NCBI GenBank assembly: GCA_949317995.1
Contig: OX439037.1
Coordinates: 71,611,762-71,675,761 of the forward strand
Length of the DNA stretch: 64,000 bases
DNA from: Acholoe squamosa
Lineage: Eukaryota; Annelida; Polychaeta; Phyllodocida; Polynoidae
Direction: 5' to 3'
Every line of letters begins with the position of its first letter. Position 1 is the stretch's first letter. The notes beneath the pieces are model-generated. The model saw only the letters and a program-made list of their open reading frames with translations, did not search any database and was not told the DNA's origin. Shown one piece after another: positions 40,201 through 53,700 of the stretch. A program made the position numbers and the translations under genes.

Positions 40201-43200
40201 CCCCTATCAAAGAGTGGATCTTTATGTGATGTGTCTAACTGGAGACCCATAGCCTTACTGAACATCTTCTCAAAACTACTTGAGAAGGTTGTACACAGAC
40301 AATTTATATCATATTTACTTGGACATGACATTATTATGAAGAATCAATTTGGGTTATTACCTGGGCGCTCTACGGTTGATGCTGTATATCATTTGATACA
40401 GGAATTATTAGAAAATAGAAACAAAGGAAATTTCTCAGCCATCCTTTTTCTAGATCTTAAAAAAGCTTTTGACACTTGTGACCATTCAATTCTTTTTGAT
40501 AAGTTAACAAAATTAGGCTGTAGTGACAGAAGTCTGCGCTGGTTCCCTAGTTACTAAAAAGGTAGAAAACAACGAATGAGAGCTAATGGAAAACTGTCTA
40601 ACGTTGAAAGCATTACCTGTGGAGTGCCACAAGGGTCTGTTCTCGGACCACTGTTATTTATTGTGTATTTCAATGATATATGTTTGAACATCAAACACTG
40701 CAGTTACTGTCTTTATGCAGATGATCTTGCAATATTAGTCCATGGTCAAATAGTAAATATAATGGCAAGACATTGATAACATTGGTGACTGGTGTCGTAA
40801 GAACAAGTTGACTGTAAATGTTAAAAAGACACAAACTCTGTGATGTTATCCAATCAACACTAGACTTAACATGGATGGATGTAATTTGACACTGAATGGG
40901 TCTGTACTTAAAAATGTCACATCTTTCAACTATCTTGGTGTAGTCATTGATAAACATCTGAATCTCAAAGAGCATTGTAAAAAAGTGGACCATACTGTTC
41001 ATGTAAAATATTTACAGTTGTGCAAGATCCGAAAATATATAAGCAAAGATGTAACACTAAAGATATATAGACAAATGGTACTTCCCATATTGGAATATTG
41101 TCACTTCATCTTTGACAGTGGTCCAGTTACAGTTGTCAACCACTTACAGACCCATCAAAACAACTTCCTCGGGTTGAGTCTTAGAATCTTCAATCAGATT
41201 CCCCCTGGATGTACATGTTCCATATCTACATGATAGCTGTGATTTTGAGTACCTAAATGTGAGACGTAAATGAGCTCTGTTGAATTTAATCTACAGGGTT
41301 AGTAGAGATGAGACAAACCACATGGTTGCTGTGAGAAACCTAAGGAGCAGTAGTTGTCTCAAGCTAAAAATTGCTAGACCCAATTGTGAATTGTATAGAC
41401 AAAGCCCACTGTACAGGGGTATGTTACTGTGGGATATACTACCAGAACAAGTTCAGAAAGCCAAAGATCTACAAACTTTTAAGTGGCTTATAAAGAAAAT
41501 GATTGTGTAATTTAATGTTGATATGTTGCAATGTATGTATCACATAAAAATATCTATGTTATAAGCTTTATGGCCAATAAACTTTTAAAACTTCACTTTT
41601 TGAAAAACTTCAAACTTCATTTCAGATGACTTTCTCAAAGGTATGCTTAATATGGGTGTATCATAATGATGCTACCGTAATCTCCCGCATATAAGGCGCG
41701 TCTTATACGCCAAACAAAATGCTGCTGCGTTTTATACGTGGGAGGGACATTGCCTTGAGTTTGGGGTGCGCCTTATAGGGGGGGGGGTATTTTTACTATA
41801 GAACAGTACTAAATTAACAAAAAATCTGCCCTTAGAGGTGCGCCTTATACATGGACTTGCATTCTCTGAGTTGGGGGGGTGCCTTATACGCGAGCTGCAC
41901 CTTATACGCGAGAGATTACGATACCAAGTATTAAGGACTGTTTCATTCACTAGAAAACTGAAAGCTAGCTATCACAATTGCTTCTAAATATGCTTTAGCT
42001 TAGGTAAAAGCTTGACTAAGTATCAAGCCATTCATGTCTCAAAGTCTACATAGAGTATATACCTTAAACTTTTTTGATATATGTAATACTGTAGTACTGC
42101 AGTATATCCGGTAGGGATTTAATGGTTAATAAAAGAAAATGGGGAGGGGCGATACATCCATTATTCAGGATACACATACATTGTATAACTAGAGTTATTG
42201 ACATTGTTTGGTCTGCATTCATTTTAATCATAAGTGCCACGTTCCTTGGTAGACCTTTTAACTCGTTGAATTGACATGTTGTAACATTGTGTTCAGATTT
42301 AAGTTATGATGTTGGCTGTAAAACATTTAAAACTACGGTAGTCATATGCTCTAAGTGACCCTTGACCACGCCCTTATGATTGGTTTGGGAAAAAAAGAGA
42401 AAGAAAAAAAACGCTTTTGGGTGTATGTCCTGTGGCTTTACGATTTATTTTATGACCTTTGACTTCGTCGTTATCCCATCTGTGAAAAACTGGCTCATTG
42501 ATTAAAACTATTGTTATTTATGATGCTTAAGAAACAGCGTGAAATATTTGCAAAATCAAATGATACGACCTGCACTGTATATGCTGTAGGTGCTTTCTGG
42601 GTGGAAGGGTTTTTAAAATAAATAAAATGCTTTGTAATTTAATGCTATCCTCAATAAAATTTCACCTACCCTTGCCATGCTTCTAACTCAGGGTTCACAC
42701 ATTTCAGTCATTTAATGTCATGCTATGTCATCATTAAAATCGTCAGGGAGTGTCATGGAATTCCAGAGAATTTCATCATGAGACAGGGAAATTGATGGGA
42801 AATGAGAAAAGTCATTTTATGGCAAATCCGTTGATTACAGAAATTTTGCTGGAGGACATGTATACCCAGTAGGTCCAGAGATAAATAATTCATGTTAGGG
42901 AAAATCTTATTTTCCTTTGTCATGGAATTTCAGTTTGAGGATTTCGTGGGAACCCTGCAAACTGTAACTGTAAATGAAATATATTTACATGGCAAATGTT
43001 AACAATCAATTGTCTTCTTATATTTCAGACGGGGACAAGAAAAGCAAACAAGAATGTCACTGTGATCCATGTCAGATGAAAAAGCAGCTCATACGCTCCA
43101 ACGAGCCATGGGTGAAGACGAAACAAACGTCCATGTAAGTTTTCTCCAATTCGTTTGACATTACAATCACCACAGCAAAAAAAAAATGTAATATTTCTAA

Positions 43201-46200
43201 CAATCCAACTGCACAGACATAATTTGTAATAGTCTCTGCTGGAATTAAGAAGAGATTGTCTGATTCATGAGTGTTTCTATTTATTTTCAGAAAACTTGGC
43301 CTTTTGTTAGGCTGGGTTTTGTTCGCTTTAGTAGCATACAAAACATCACAGGTGGAGTTGGATTTCTCTGAGTTTGATCCCTTCGCAGAACTTGGCATTG
43401 ACAGAGTAAGTAATCTAATGGAGTTAAGGACATGAGACATTTAACTGGTCATAAAGGGTTTAGGATATCAAGATATTCGCAAAGCAAATGAATTTAATGT
43501 AGTCGATTCGAAATTATGATAAAATTTAAAAAAAAAAAAAAAAAAAAAAAGCAAGATAATAGGATCTGGATCACAGTACTATGTAGAAATGTGCACTGGA
43601 ATTGTATTCTTAACATATTTCCTTTTTCTAGGGTGCAGCTAGTTCAGAAATCAAGAAAGCTTACCACAAATTGAGTTTGAAGTACCATCCTGACAAGAAA
43701 GATGGAGACCCAGCGCGATTCATGAAGATCACAAAAGCATATCAAGCGTGAGTTTTTCTCTCTATTTAGATCTAGCAATCATTTATTTCCATACTATTTT
43801 TGACTGATTTGTTTCCAAACTACGGTAGGTACTTCGGTATCCTTGTCTTCAAGTATCACACGATTTTGAATATAATTTCTTTTTAATAATTATTATCAAA
43901 GAGAAATTAGATATAAATTAAAAACTTTTCATTTATTATCTTTCCCATTTTTACATGCGTAAATGTATTTAACGACGATTCATTGTAACTTAAATATTTG
44001 ACTCTGCAGGTTAACAGATGAGGAGGCAAAGAAGAACTGGGAAGAATATGGAAATCCTGATGGACCAGGAGGTTTGTACTTGATGGACCTAATCTATTTA
44101 ACGCAAAAGGGATGCGACATTACTCACCTTTGATATTGGAGAGCTATGCCATGTAATGAAATTCACTTTTGAATCAAATTCATAGTCAAACCAGTATTTT
44201 TAAAAAACAGCCAAGTAGATTATTTGTGTGCTCCCTGGAAATTAAACTGGCCTCGTTCTACATGGCTGTTCATGGCTCATCATAAAGGTGGGTTTTTTTC
44301 TTTATGTACATTGATACGGTCACAATACATGTAGTTATAGCATTTCTGGTCTCAACATAGGGTGTATTATAGGACTGAGAAATTTGTTCGCATTGTATGT
44401 TTAAATGACTAAATACTATATAAACGTCGACAATTTTGTGTTTACAGCAACGCACTTTGGTATTGCCTTACCGAAATGGATTGTAGAAAAACAGAATTCA
44501 GTATGGGTAAGACCTTTGTCATCACTATATCGTTATATATACTTTGGACTACAAATGCTATAGGAGGAACATAACTGTCATGAATCCAGACCTATATATG
44601 AGTAAAAAATGTTGCGGACGCTGATGACGATATATCGTCGCCTAAGGTTGTAACTGCATCTATGCCAACAAGGTATAAGGTACCCCCCCCCCCTGAAGCC
44701 CAGACGGAAGTCCATTATCTTGGTGACCCAGATTCAGTTACAACCTTCTTGCAATAAGGAAATGATATGGATTGTAGGACATCCAAGTCATTCAGTGCCA
44801 CTGTTATTAGATGTGACGGTGCGGAAAAAAAGTTGAATTTAGAAAAAAGTGTGTAAGTGATATACGAGGCGGAGTCAGTGTCACACAGTCTTACCATTCT
44901 TGTTTCAGGTTCTTGCCGCCTACGTACTGGTCTTCATGGTGATTCTACCAACTGTTGTGGTAATTATCAATGTTTGCTACTGTTCTAAATAATTAGTTTT
45001 TAATTTTGAATGAAAATGGTATCTTGCATTTTACTTTTAGATATTGATCAATATGATCCCAAAAAAAACTCGATACATATAGCATAGTAGAATTCGATCA
45101 TAATTATAAACGGTTGAAACAGAATTACACCATAACTAAGACAAGCCATACTGTTTCATTTCCTACTTTCATAGGACATTTCCATAAATTATGAGAAAGG
45201 TTTTACCAAACTTCCACGGTATAGACCGATTCTCACTGTTAGCAAGCCTACTAAATATGTATGTTCCATTTTTAGGGTATGTGGTGGTACCGGTCTATAA
45301 AATACAGCGCAGAACAAGTGTTGATGGACACCACACAGCTCTACTACTTCTTCTTCCACAAAACACCCAACATGAACCTACAGCGGGTTGTCATGATCCT
45401 CGGCGCCTCCATGGAATATAATAAGATGCAGAACAGCGAAATTGTAGAAAGACCGAGCGACAATGAAGAAATTCCCATGGTGAGTATATCGATACATATA
45501 CATTGTATACCTTAATACCTTGCACGTTAGATACATCTCATGTATACCAAGGTAGTGGATTGTCCAATGGGCGCCACCATTACTGAAGCTGGTTCCCAGC
45601 TCTTCTCACTGATAGCAGTTATCTGATGGGTACCCCCCCCCCCCGAGGACCGCACTAAATCGCTGAGATTATTTCATTGGCTGATAGTCAACTCTGCCTA
45701 CCCAAACTTAAGATTCTATACAGCGAAGCTTGGGCTTCTCCTTGCGCATAAGCTATCTTTATTTTCGTGCGCATTGATACCATACTTTGTATTTGCAGGT
45801 TTTTTCCTTAGTGATCAAATTATAAATTGCTTTGTAGTAAATTGTATAAAATACATGTAATATGATGTATGTGTTTTAGTTGATGCGTGAGCTGCTCTAC
45901 CTGAATGAGAAGAACAAAGAGAAGCCGCTCTGCTTCCCCTACAGTATAAAGGCCAGAGCACTCATACAGGCGCATTTCCAACGTCTAGAGCTGCCACCAA
46001 AAACACTAGAACTAGGTAAGGATCTTTCCTCAATCATCTATTGAAAAAGGACGCTTATAGCCTGTTATGTGTATGGCATTTTCTGTCAGGCTACCAGTTC
46101 TTCGGAACCTGTTAAGGAACCGAGAGAAAAAGATGTCTTTATCGTACAAGCAGTTCTCTGCTTGTTGAAGTGGCTTATACAAGAAAAAACCCGTTGCATT

Positions 46201-49200
46201 CAATTAAAATACTATGTTTTTCATTGACAGATCGCCAGTACGTCATTAAGAAGTGCCCCTACTTAATAAATGAGATGGTGACCATCGTAGCACAACTTGT
46301 GGCACTAGCACATCATGGTAGAGGTAAGATATTTTAAATAGTTTCTCAACAGTACGTCGTAATTGGTGCTTTCCTATGTCAATTGAATTCTAATCATTTT
46401 CACGTAGTATTTCTAACTATTTCAACAGTATATATGAGAGTACTATCTCTGTTCACATACCTCCGTCGATATAGTGTAATTTCTCAAGACAATGTGATAT
46501 AGATCTCTCGCACTTACCACTTACCTACACCTCTTGATTAATGTGGAAAATTCAAGTTGAAAAGTGGTTACATGTATCATATTCTTCTTTTAATCTGTTG
46601 TAACCGAAGATCACTCTGTGAAGTATTTTTTTCAAAGATGGGTTTGAAGCAGGGTATCTTCTGGGTCCACAATAATAGTGTGATGCACAGGGAATCTGAC
46701 AATCAAACATAGCAAGGATGGAAGAGGAAGGGGGGGGGGGTCATACAGATGCAAGAGCAAGGCATATTACTTGAGCTATTAACCCATTGAGGACTAGCAT
46801 CTACTATAGTCGACACCATGGTAGGCCTAACGTCGACTATAGTCGACACCATGGTAGGCCTAGCGTCGACTATAGTCGATGCCCATTATATAGGATTAGT
46901 ATAGGAATTGAAAATGGGCTCGTCCTCTAGGAACTATACTTTTTTCAGAGGCCGTCCCCATGGCCGGGGTGACCAATTTTGGTCTGTTCTTAAAGGGTTA
47001 AAGCGGGATAAGAAAGGGATTTGGACATTATATTGCTGTGGGGGGGAAATGATATGTCATAGATGCTGTCACATTTGGGAAGCTATATGTAACACTAGAG
47101 GGGAAATATGAGATATTGTGCTAGTGGTTCATGAGCTTTATGTGTGTCAGTCTGCTTGCTTCAATCTCTACCGGTACTTCTTGGCCTGTTGATCTGCCCA
47201 CACGCTTACTCTCTACACACACAATCTTTTTTTTTACCAGAGGGATGTAAGGACAACAGTGAGGAGAACGAAATACTACCAATGTATTCACATTCAAAAA
47301 AATCAACCAACTTTTGGTTTTGGTTCAGAACGCGGTAGCTATTTGAGTTGTGAACATGGTGTAGCATCGTTTTAGCAATGTATTCACAATCCTTACGTGC
47401 AAATATATTCAGCTTTTCAAAATCGGACAATGAAGGATTTCTTTATACATTGTATATAGTTATTGTGTTTGATCTATTGATCAACCGACTTCAACTCACC
47501 TGTCACTGGTGATGAGTGAATAAAGTAAACGATTCCACTTTACCTCTACAGTGCTAGGTAGACTGGATAGATGTACATTGTACTACCTTGCTAGATAGAT
47601 GTTAAGAGCAGCACATCGACGTAATTTAGTACACTCCTTGGTTGTCATGATACGTGAATGCAGCTCTGATGCAGAAATTAGCCTGGGGCCTAAGTGTAGA
47701 CTCTGAGAGTACCTATATCAACTCAATTAGGGTCAGCATGATGCATGAATGTAAGCCTGGTGAGTTACTCGCCTGGGCTGCATTCATTCACGCCTTATAA
47801 GTAAGGGATACGATGTATTAAAACATTATTTAGTGGCTGTTAGATGGTTTATCAATATCCCATAACAAGGTGATAATCTAATGGTATCTCTGATTACAGC
47901 GGTGCACAAACCTCGCCTGGAGACGATAGAGAACTGTATGAAGGTGTCCCAGATGGTGGTCCAAGCGCTGACGCACGCCGTCAAGAGTCCGCTTCTCCAG
48001 CTGCCACACATCAGTGAAGACATGCTTAGACACTTCAATACACGGAGGGTAAGTTCTCTCATGGTATTTACTTCATATTTGATATCCTAAATTCTGGCGC
48101 TTCCGTGTGTTGAACTTTAAAATAAATAAAAAATGATTTAAAATCATTTTGATTGTGAACTGCCGTTTTTTCCTCTAGCGACATATCCGGACCATTCAGC
48201 AGTTTGTACAAATGCAGCCAGACGAGAGACGTCAGTTGCTGCGGTCACTGACAGATAACGAGTACCAGGACGTCATGAACGTATGTCGCACACTACCCCA
48301 TATCACCATGGACGTAACCACTGAAGGTAGGTTTTAACTGTGTTTTCTCCGTTGGAACCCCGTATTTCTGAACTGGACTTCTTGAATATTTGAAAAGAAT
48401 GTATATTCTGCCCTTTCAATATTTCTCTTTCAATAGTCCTTTTTCAATGAGTGACTGTCCATTGATTTCCTGCAAGATCCCTTTCATTTTCTCTAATTTT
48501 AAGTTTTCCTGATTTCACTTTCAGTATTGGACGATGACGATAAGACTGTGACAGCCGGTTCTATAGTGACAGTAACTGTTAAATTGGTGCGTGAAAATAT
48601 GGAAATACTATTTGACAATGAAGTAGAAATTGTAGAAGAGGAACTAGAAGAGGAAAAGGAAGAAGCAGAAGAAGAAACAGCAGTTGTAAGCACCAATTTA
48701 TATTTCTTTTCTAAAAATGTCCATTACAGTTGAATTTAGGAGAAATAGCATATGTTTACAAGAAGAGAGAAATAAAAGATGATTTTCGGTGATAGAATAA
48801 AAGAAGGGCTGTTTAGAGGGATAATACCTTCTTTCTGACAACCATACTAATGAAAGACCTTGCATGTAAGGCTTGGATTCCTAACCATCATGTGTTCTAT
48901 CACTGGAGTACCCAAAGCAAATAAATTATTTATTTTGTTTTAGACTGATTCACCCAAAAAAGAAAAGCCCAAAGCATGGGAAAAACAAAAGAAGAAGAAG
49001 GGAGGTGGTGGCAAAGGTAAGAAGGGTGGAAAGAAACCCCTTAAAAATGCTGTCGTGAAGAAACCTGTCGCTGGGGCCGCCGGCGCTCTCGTTCCTGTTG
49101 AAGGAGAGACGGGGAAAGAATCTCCACAACCCAATGGCGTAAGTATTATTCCGACTTTATCCATGGTGCACAAAGTATGTTTCTTCAATTCAAAGTGACT

Positions 49201-50709
49201 TAATGAATTTGAATGTTGAATGAATCTTTCACTGTTATTGCAAATTTAAGACAGGCCATTGATTACAGAGAAGTTAGTCTTAACTTAATGTATCGTCGAT
49301 AACAATGGGTGTAGTTCAAATCATTTCAAGAAATTGCAGAATTAATCTTATGGTTATCAATCGTGGCACATAAGTACTGATGGTGATGGGGAATCTTCGT
49401 GTCACTGCTGTTTTCAGACGTTAGATAAATCAAAGAGACCGAAACCCAAGCGGGATGAAGACCAATCGACAGATGAGGAGACGGCCGGTGAGGAGTCGGA
49501 CGTAGAAGCCGAGCCCAGTGACACAGAGGAACCAGTGGAAGATGATGAGGAGGATTGGCGCAAATTCCAAGAAGAGGCCAAGAAGGAGAATGTACTCGAA
49601 ACAAAATCTAAAGAAACGCATGCAGTACATTGTCCACACTACCCAGGAGTAAGTACCTCCATCAGTTCCTGAAATTTACTTAGAACTTCATTTAGGGCTT
49701 GCCAAATTTTCTTATCCCTTTTTTGTCATGTAAATCTTCAGATTATACTAATTTATCTTAAAACTCTCCAGAATGTACTAATACTGTTTACCATGAACCC
49801 TTTTGCTTTTGTGAATGACTAAGGATATTTCGTCTTTATTTTTCCAGGTGAAATATGAATGGTGGTGGGTGTACGTGGCCGACCGCAAACAACACATCCT
49901 GATCACCGCCCCTGCACAAATAACAAGTCTAAAGACGGAAGAAGAGGTAAGCTCAAAAATGCTAACTTGTAAGCTTCTTGATATCTTACTAAATGTTTAA
50001 AGACGACAGATCGTCTCAAGGGTACTTTTATATGTGTTTGAATAATAATTAGAGTTAAATAAATAATGCAGTACTCTAAACGCAATTGTGGAGGTACCGT
50101 AAAATGAGTGGTCGAGTATACTCCTAAGCTTATACATGAATCAGTTTTATTGCAGTTGGATCTCCTTAAGCCAGGGTGCACCTTACAAACTGGGAGTTTA
50201 AAGCACTTTGTTTCATATGCTGCATCTTCTCAAAAGTTAAAACTGGTCCTGTAGATTATTTTGTCTTCCTCCTTTACAGATTCAACTAAAGTTCTCAGCA
50301 CCACCGAAACCTGGTATATACGAATATTCTGTAATACTACGATCGGATTCCTATATGTTAGAATTTGATAAAATCACAAAAATTAAGGTAAGTTTTCACT
50401 TTTCCTCACACTCTCGCATACCGGTACATATGATATGCACTGCTTGAATTAGTTTTATCTATTACCAAACTGAATGAAATCAAATGAAAATATCATAAAC
50501 GTCATCCGAAAATGATTGCATGTTATCCATTAATAAAAGATCCTATCGTTCATATACTTTTCAACAAATTACAGTTGGACGTAAAAGAGGCGCGGAAGGT
50601 GGAGAGCCATCCACAATGGGACATGTCAGAAGACGAGGACGGAGACAAGGGAGACGCTGACAACACAGAGACAGAGGACGACTCTTACGACGACTCAGAT
50701 GATGAATAA
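37289..50709 (+). CDS. SEC63: Translocation protein SEC63, 18 exons, complete
   Basis: ER membrane J-protein that recruits BiP to the Sec61 translocon. Exons: 37289-37412, 43029-43134, 43291-43405, 43632-43747, 44010-44071, 44448-44506, 44909-44959, 45276-45479, 45880-46015, 46231-46323, 47900-48048, 48179-48326, 48525-48685, 48944-49138, 49418-49648, 49848-49946, 50280-50387, 50575-50709. All GT-AG with matching phases, giving 763 residues (vertebrate SEC63 is about 760). Membrane helices at about 14-35, 78-94 and 190-212. The lumenal J domain (about 100-175) has HPD at 134-136 and ends NWEEYGNPDGPG. The Sec63/Brl region follows, then lysine-rich and acidic linkers, an FN3-like end (KYEWWWVYVADRK) and an acidic tail (YDDSDDE). 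Exon 2 encodes a cysteine-rich cytosolic loop (QECHCDPCQ). Confidence 0.97.
39250..39520. repeat. Interspersed repeat with GTGGTCATTATTTATCAAC end
   Basis: Starts AGAAGTGGTCATTATTTATC and runs through C- and T-rich stretches to TTAACTGATTACTCCC. Related ends occur near 37811 and, inverted, near 36262. Shared interior motif GGAGAATTTTCTC (also at 2361) and CTTTGATCTAT (also at 36152). Likely a small DNA transposon family. Confidence 0.5.
40097..41590 (+). mobile_element. Degraded CR1/jockey-type LINE with reverse transcriptase
   Basis: Reverse transcriptase motifs in order: LIDSSFTTGTVPG, SNWRPIALLN, FGLLPGRSTVDA, LDLKKAFDTCDH, ITCGVPQGSVLGPLLF, CLYADDLAI, and NYLGVVID. The frame is broken by stops near 40556 and 40776 and shifted after that. 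The 5' part is missing. The 3' end reads TATGGCCAATAAACTTTTAA. Inactive, lying in SEC63 intron 1 in the same direction as the gene. Confidence 0.9.
41673..41923. mobile_element. MITE with TACCGTAATCTC termini
   Basis: Left end TACCGTAATCTCCCGCATAT, right end the inverse of TATCGTAATCTCTCGCGTAT; interior rich in inverted 'CGCCTTATA' motifs. In SEC63 intron 1. Same family as 4237-4460. Confidence 0.8.
46795..46885. repeat. 33-bp palindromic minisatellite in a SEC63 intron
   Basis: About 2.7 copies of a 33-bp unit containing GTCGACTATAGTCGAC, a perfect palindrome, and CCATGGTAGGCCTA. In intron 10. Confidence 0.8.
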
Positions 50710-53700
50710 AGTGACCTTCATTCCCACCCAGGGGCCAAATACACGACCTTATTGCCATCATACATTAAATATTGGCAATCTGAGGTCTTGCATCTGACCC
50801 AAACAAAGACTTTCCCCGCCGCCGTCATCGCTGCCATAATGTCATCTAGGATCCACGCTGCCACCTGGTGACAGTATTAAAAACTGTATCTGTGAGGATT
50901 TGTATTTCAGATAAAAACAGAATCAATGTGAAAAATACAGTTAAGTTGATATGATGAAGAATGTAGATGTACACGTGTCTTGTTAAAGATATTGGGACTG
51001 GGTATTTTATGAATTGTGGGAATTGGACGGGTAGTATTGTTCATGTAGGGCATAATTATGATCTACTGAGGTTAAGCTTTTTCAATAGAAATAGAATGAA
51101 GAGAATATTCCCTCCGTTTGGAAGAATTATTTCTCATTGTCATCATGTTTCAGTCATCTTTATTATGAATTTAAGAAAGAATGTTAATGCCAAGAATGCA
51201 AATACAAATAATTGAAAGGACATATTTTTCTCATGCTGAACATAAAACGTATACCATTTGGTATTCTATCAATACTGGAATTAGAAAGATAAGTAATAAT
51301 GTTAAGAGTAGATGATCCCAGGATGGCATATGGAGATATAGGATGCTCCATAGTCAAGTTTCACAGCTGTGGAAATGTATAAATATGATGACAACAACAC
51401 AAGACACGGCTGTATATAAATATACAGTACTTTTGTTGGTTAAGCTGCAAGCTTGTGATAGATTTGAAAGTCAAGTATCTCTTTTATCTCTCTCTCCTAT
51501 TCTGCCTGTTGTGTGCTTGGATGGTTGCTGTAGAGATATACTTTCAGTGTTCACTATGTAATGGTGTTGTGTACTATACTGTAATTTATACATAATCGGT
51601 TGTATGTACAATGTATTATAATATTAGAATCACTGAAGGAAAACACTCAATGGTTAAGATGAAGGAGGTATGAATGGCATAAAGAAGATTGCAGTAAAAA
51701 TAAACGTGAGAAAAATGTAATAACTAGTCGTTATACTCCATTTCATTCCTTGGGTTAAAGGTATTAGATACATGATTTGTAAGCCATATATACGCAGGGA
51801 ACTCAAGTACCAACTATTTTTGTTGTGTGCCATATTTTGGCAATTAGAATAATGTGGATGCTATCCATCACCGGACAGGGAGTAGGACATGTTAATATGA
51901 ATCGGGAAAAAAAACTTGTCTTTAAGCTGTGACATGCGCATAAGGTTATGCTATAATAATGTACCCCTATAGTACACGCACCTAGTTTAGAATTTAAATG
52001 CAGGGATGTAAGGATTTCCTGATTTCTGAAAATTTTGAATGCCATGTACTTTCCTTATATGAGTGGTAAGGAGGGCTGTTTGGAAAAATAGAAGGCTTTT
52101 ATATCAAGTAAATGTATGGCTTCCGGATTTTTGCCTATGCCTGACTTACATCCCTGTAAATGTTCTGGAGAGATATGGATGGATGTCTGAACAATTGGGT
52201 CATACTCAAATAAAATAGCTGTAGTGTATATGTAACTGCTGAGAGGTGTATGGTATGAGGGCAAGGCAACTTTATCTCCTGTCTAAAGTGTGAGTCTAAT
52301 CCCCTCTCAATATTGTATTATACTAAGACGAGTAATTACCCAATTTGTATGGGAATACATAATCTCTGGTCTAATAGGGGAATGAGTGGTATTTTATTAT
52401 ATACATGATACCCTGATTGCTTCATACAAATGATTTCACAAAAAAAGATGGGAGTTATTAATGGCACGTATATAAGTTTGCAGTTACATTGGGAAAAGAG
52501 TGAAGTTATATTAAAACTGGCGCTGCATTAAGACTTGAGTTGTTTACAGAGCATTGTCTCTTTTTTCTGGCAAGTCGAAAAACTCGTGCATAGAGGCCAT
52601 ATGTCCTGTGCTGTGTCATTTTACAGTCCTCAATTTTGACAAAAAGAAAGCTAAAGAAAATAAATCATGTGAAACGTACTTTATGTAGTTATTACATTGT
52701 ATATTTTGTGTATATTTATTCCAGCCTGATGCTGTAATAGATTGCTATACTCGCCTTCTCGTGGAAACTAAAGAGACATAAAAAAAACATGAGATATGAG
52801 AAATGTTCATCGACAAAGCTCTACAAGACACATTGGCTAGTCCTCAGAGAATGCGAGTTAATGTTATACCCAAAATGCCCTGCTCTGTATGAAAGTTTCA
52901 GTAATGATAAAGTGCTATGTATTAACCATACAGCATGCCAGTTAGGCTTTCTAGCGTGAACCCTTGTTCATTGCTGTATGTAAAATGTTGATAACCCTTT
53001 AAGGACGGCATTCCGCCCCTATGGTTTCATGCTCATTACATTGGTGCAACATACCGAGACTTGACCAGTGTCCCCTCACCATAGGACAGAGAGTTATTCA
53101 AAGGGTCATGCTGAGCGTGCCAATTACCGCACTACCACCATTGCAAGCGTGATGTAGTGTGGGTCTATTGAATACACATTTAGGATGTATGCATTCAGAA
53201 TCCTAGAATTACATGCATTCATACATCAAACGGACAAAAAGAGCGAAAACAGCTGCACAGCCCAAAAATGATTGATAAAAATAGCCAACCAATAGTCATG
53301 ATGAGGGGTTGCAATTTTGGTCTATATTTATAAATAACTATATTACAAATATATTTTACTGGAAGAACACATTACTGCATATCGGTTGATGAATTAAGTA
53401 TGGTATTAAGATTTGTTGCGTTCATATAACCTAGAAAATTGCATTGAACTAGTAGGTGATGTAAGAGGGGAAGGGGAAATGTGTCATGCACTAAAATTGT
53501 CTCGTTCATAACCATCCTATTTACTGTACATACCGTGGCGCAGTGCATAGTACTGCCTCTGAAGCAGACAAGGGGACTGACCTATTGTAGTGTTTTGGGA
53601 CAGTCTAGTGCCAGATTGTTCTTCTGATTATCCAACATGATTTATGGGAAAATGAATAGCTGAGAAGCTATCCACTTTATCAAATATTATATTGGATGGC

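Larger units (their letters stand above)
37413..43028 (+). other. SEC63 intron 1 (5.6 kb), repeat-rich
   Basis: Bounded by GTAACC and TTTCAG. Contains transposon-end fragments near 37811-37920 and 39250-39520, the dead LINE at 40097-41590 and the MITE at 41673-41923. No host exon seen inside. Confidence 0.8.

Noticed and set aside
48940..49188. Minus-strand proline/phenylalanine-rich ORF
   Set aside because: Antisense of the lysine-rich SEC63 exon 14.
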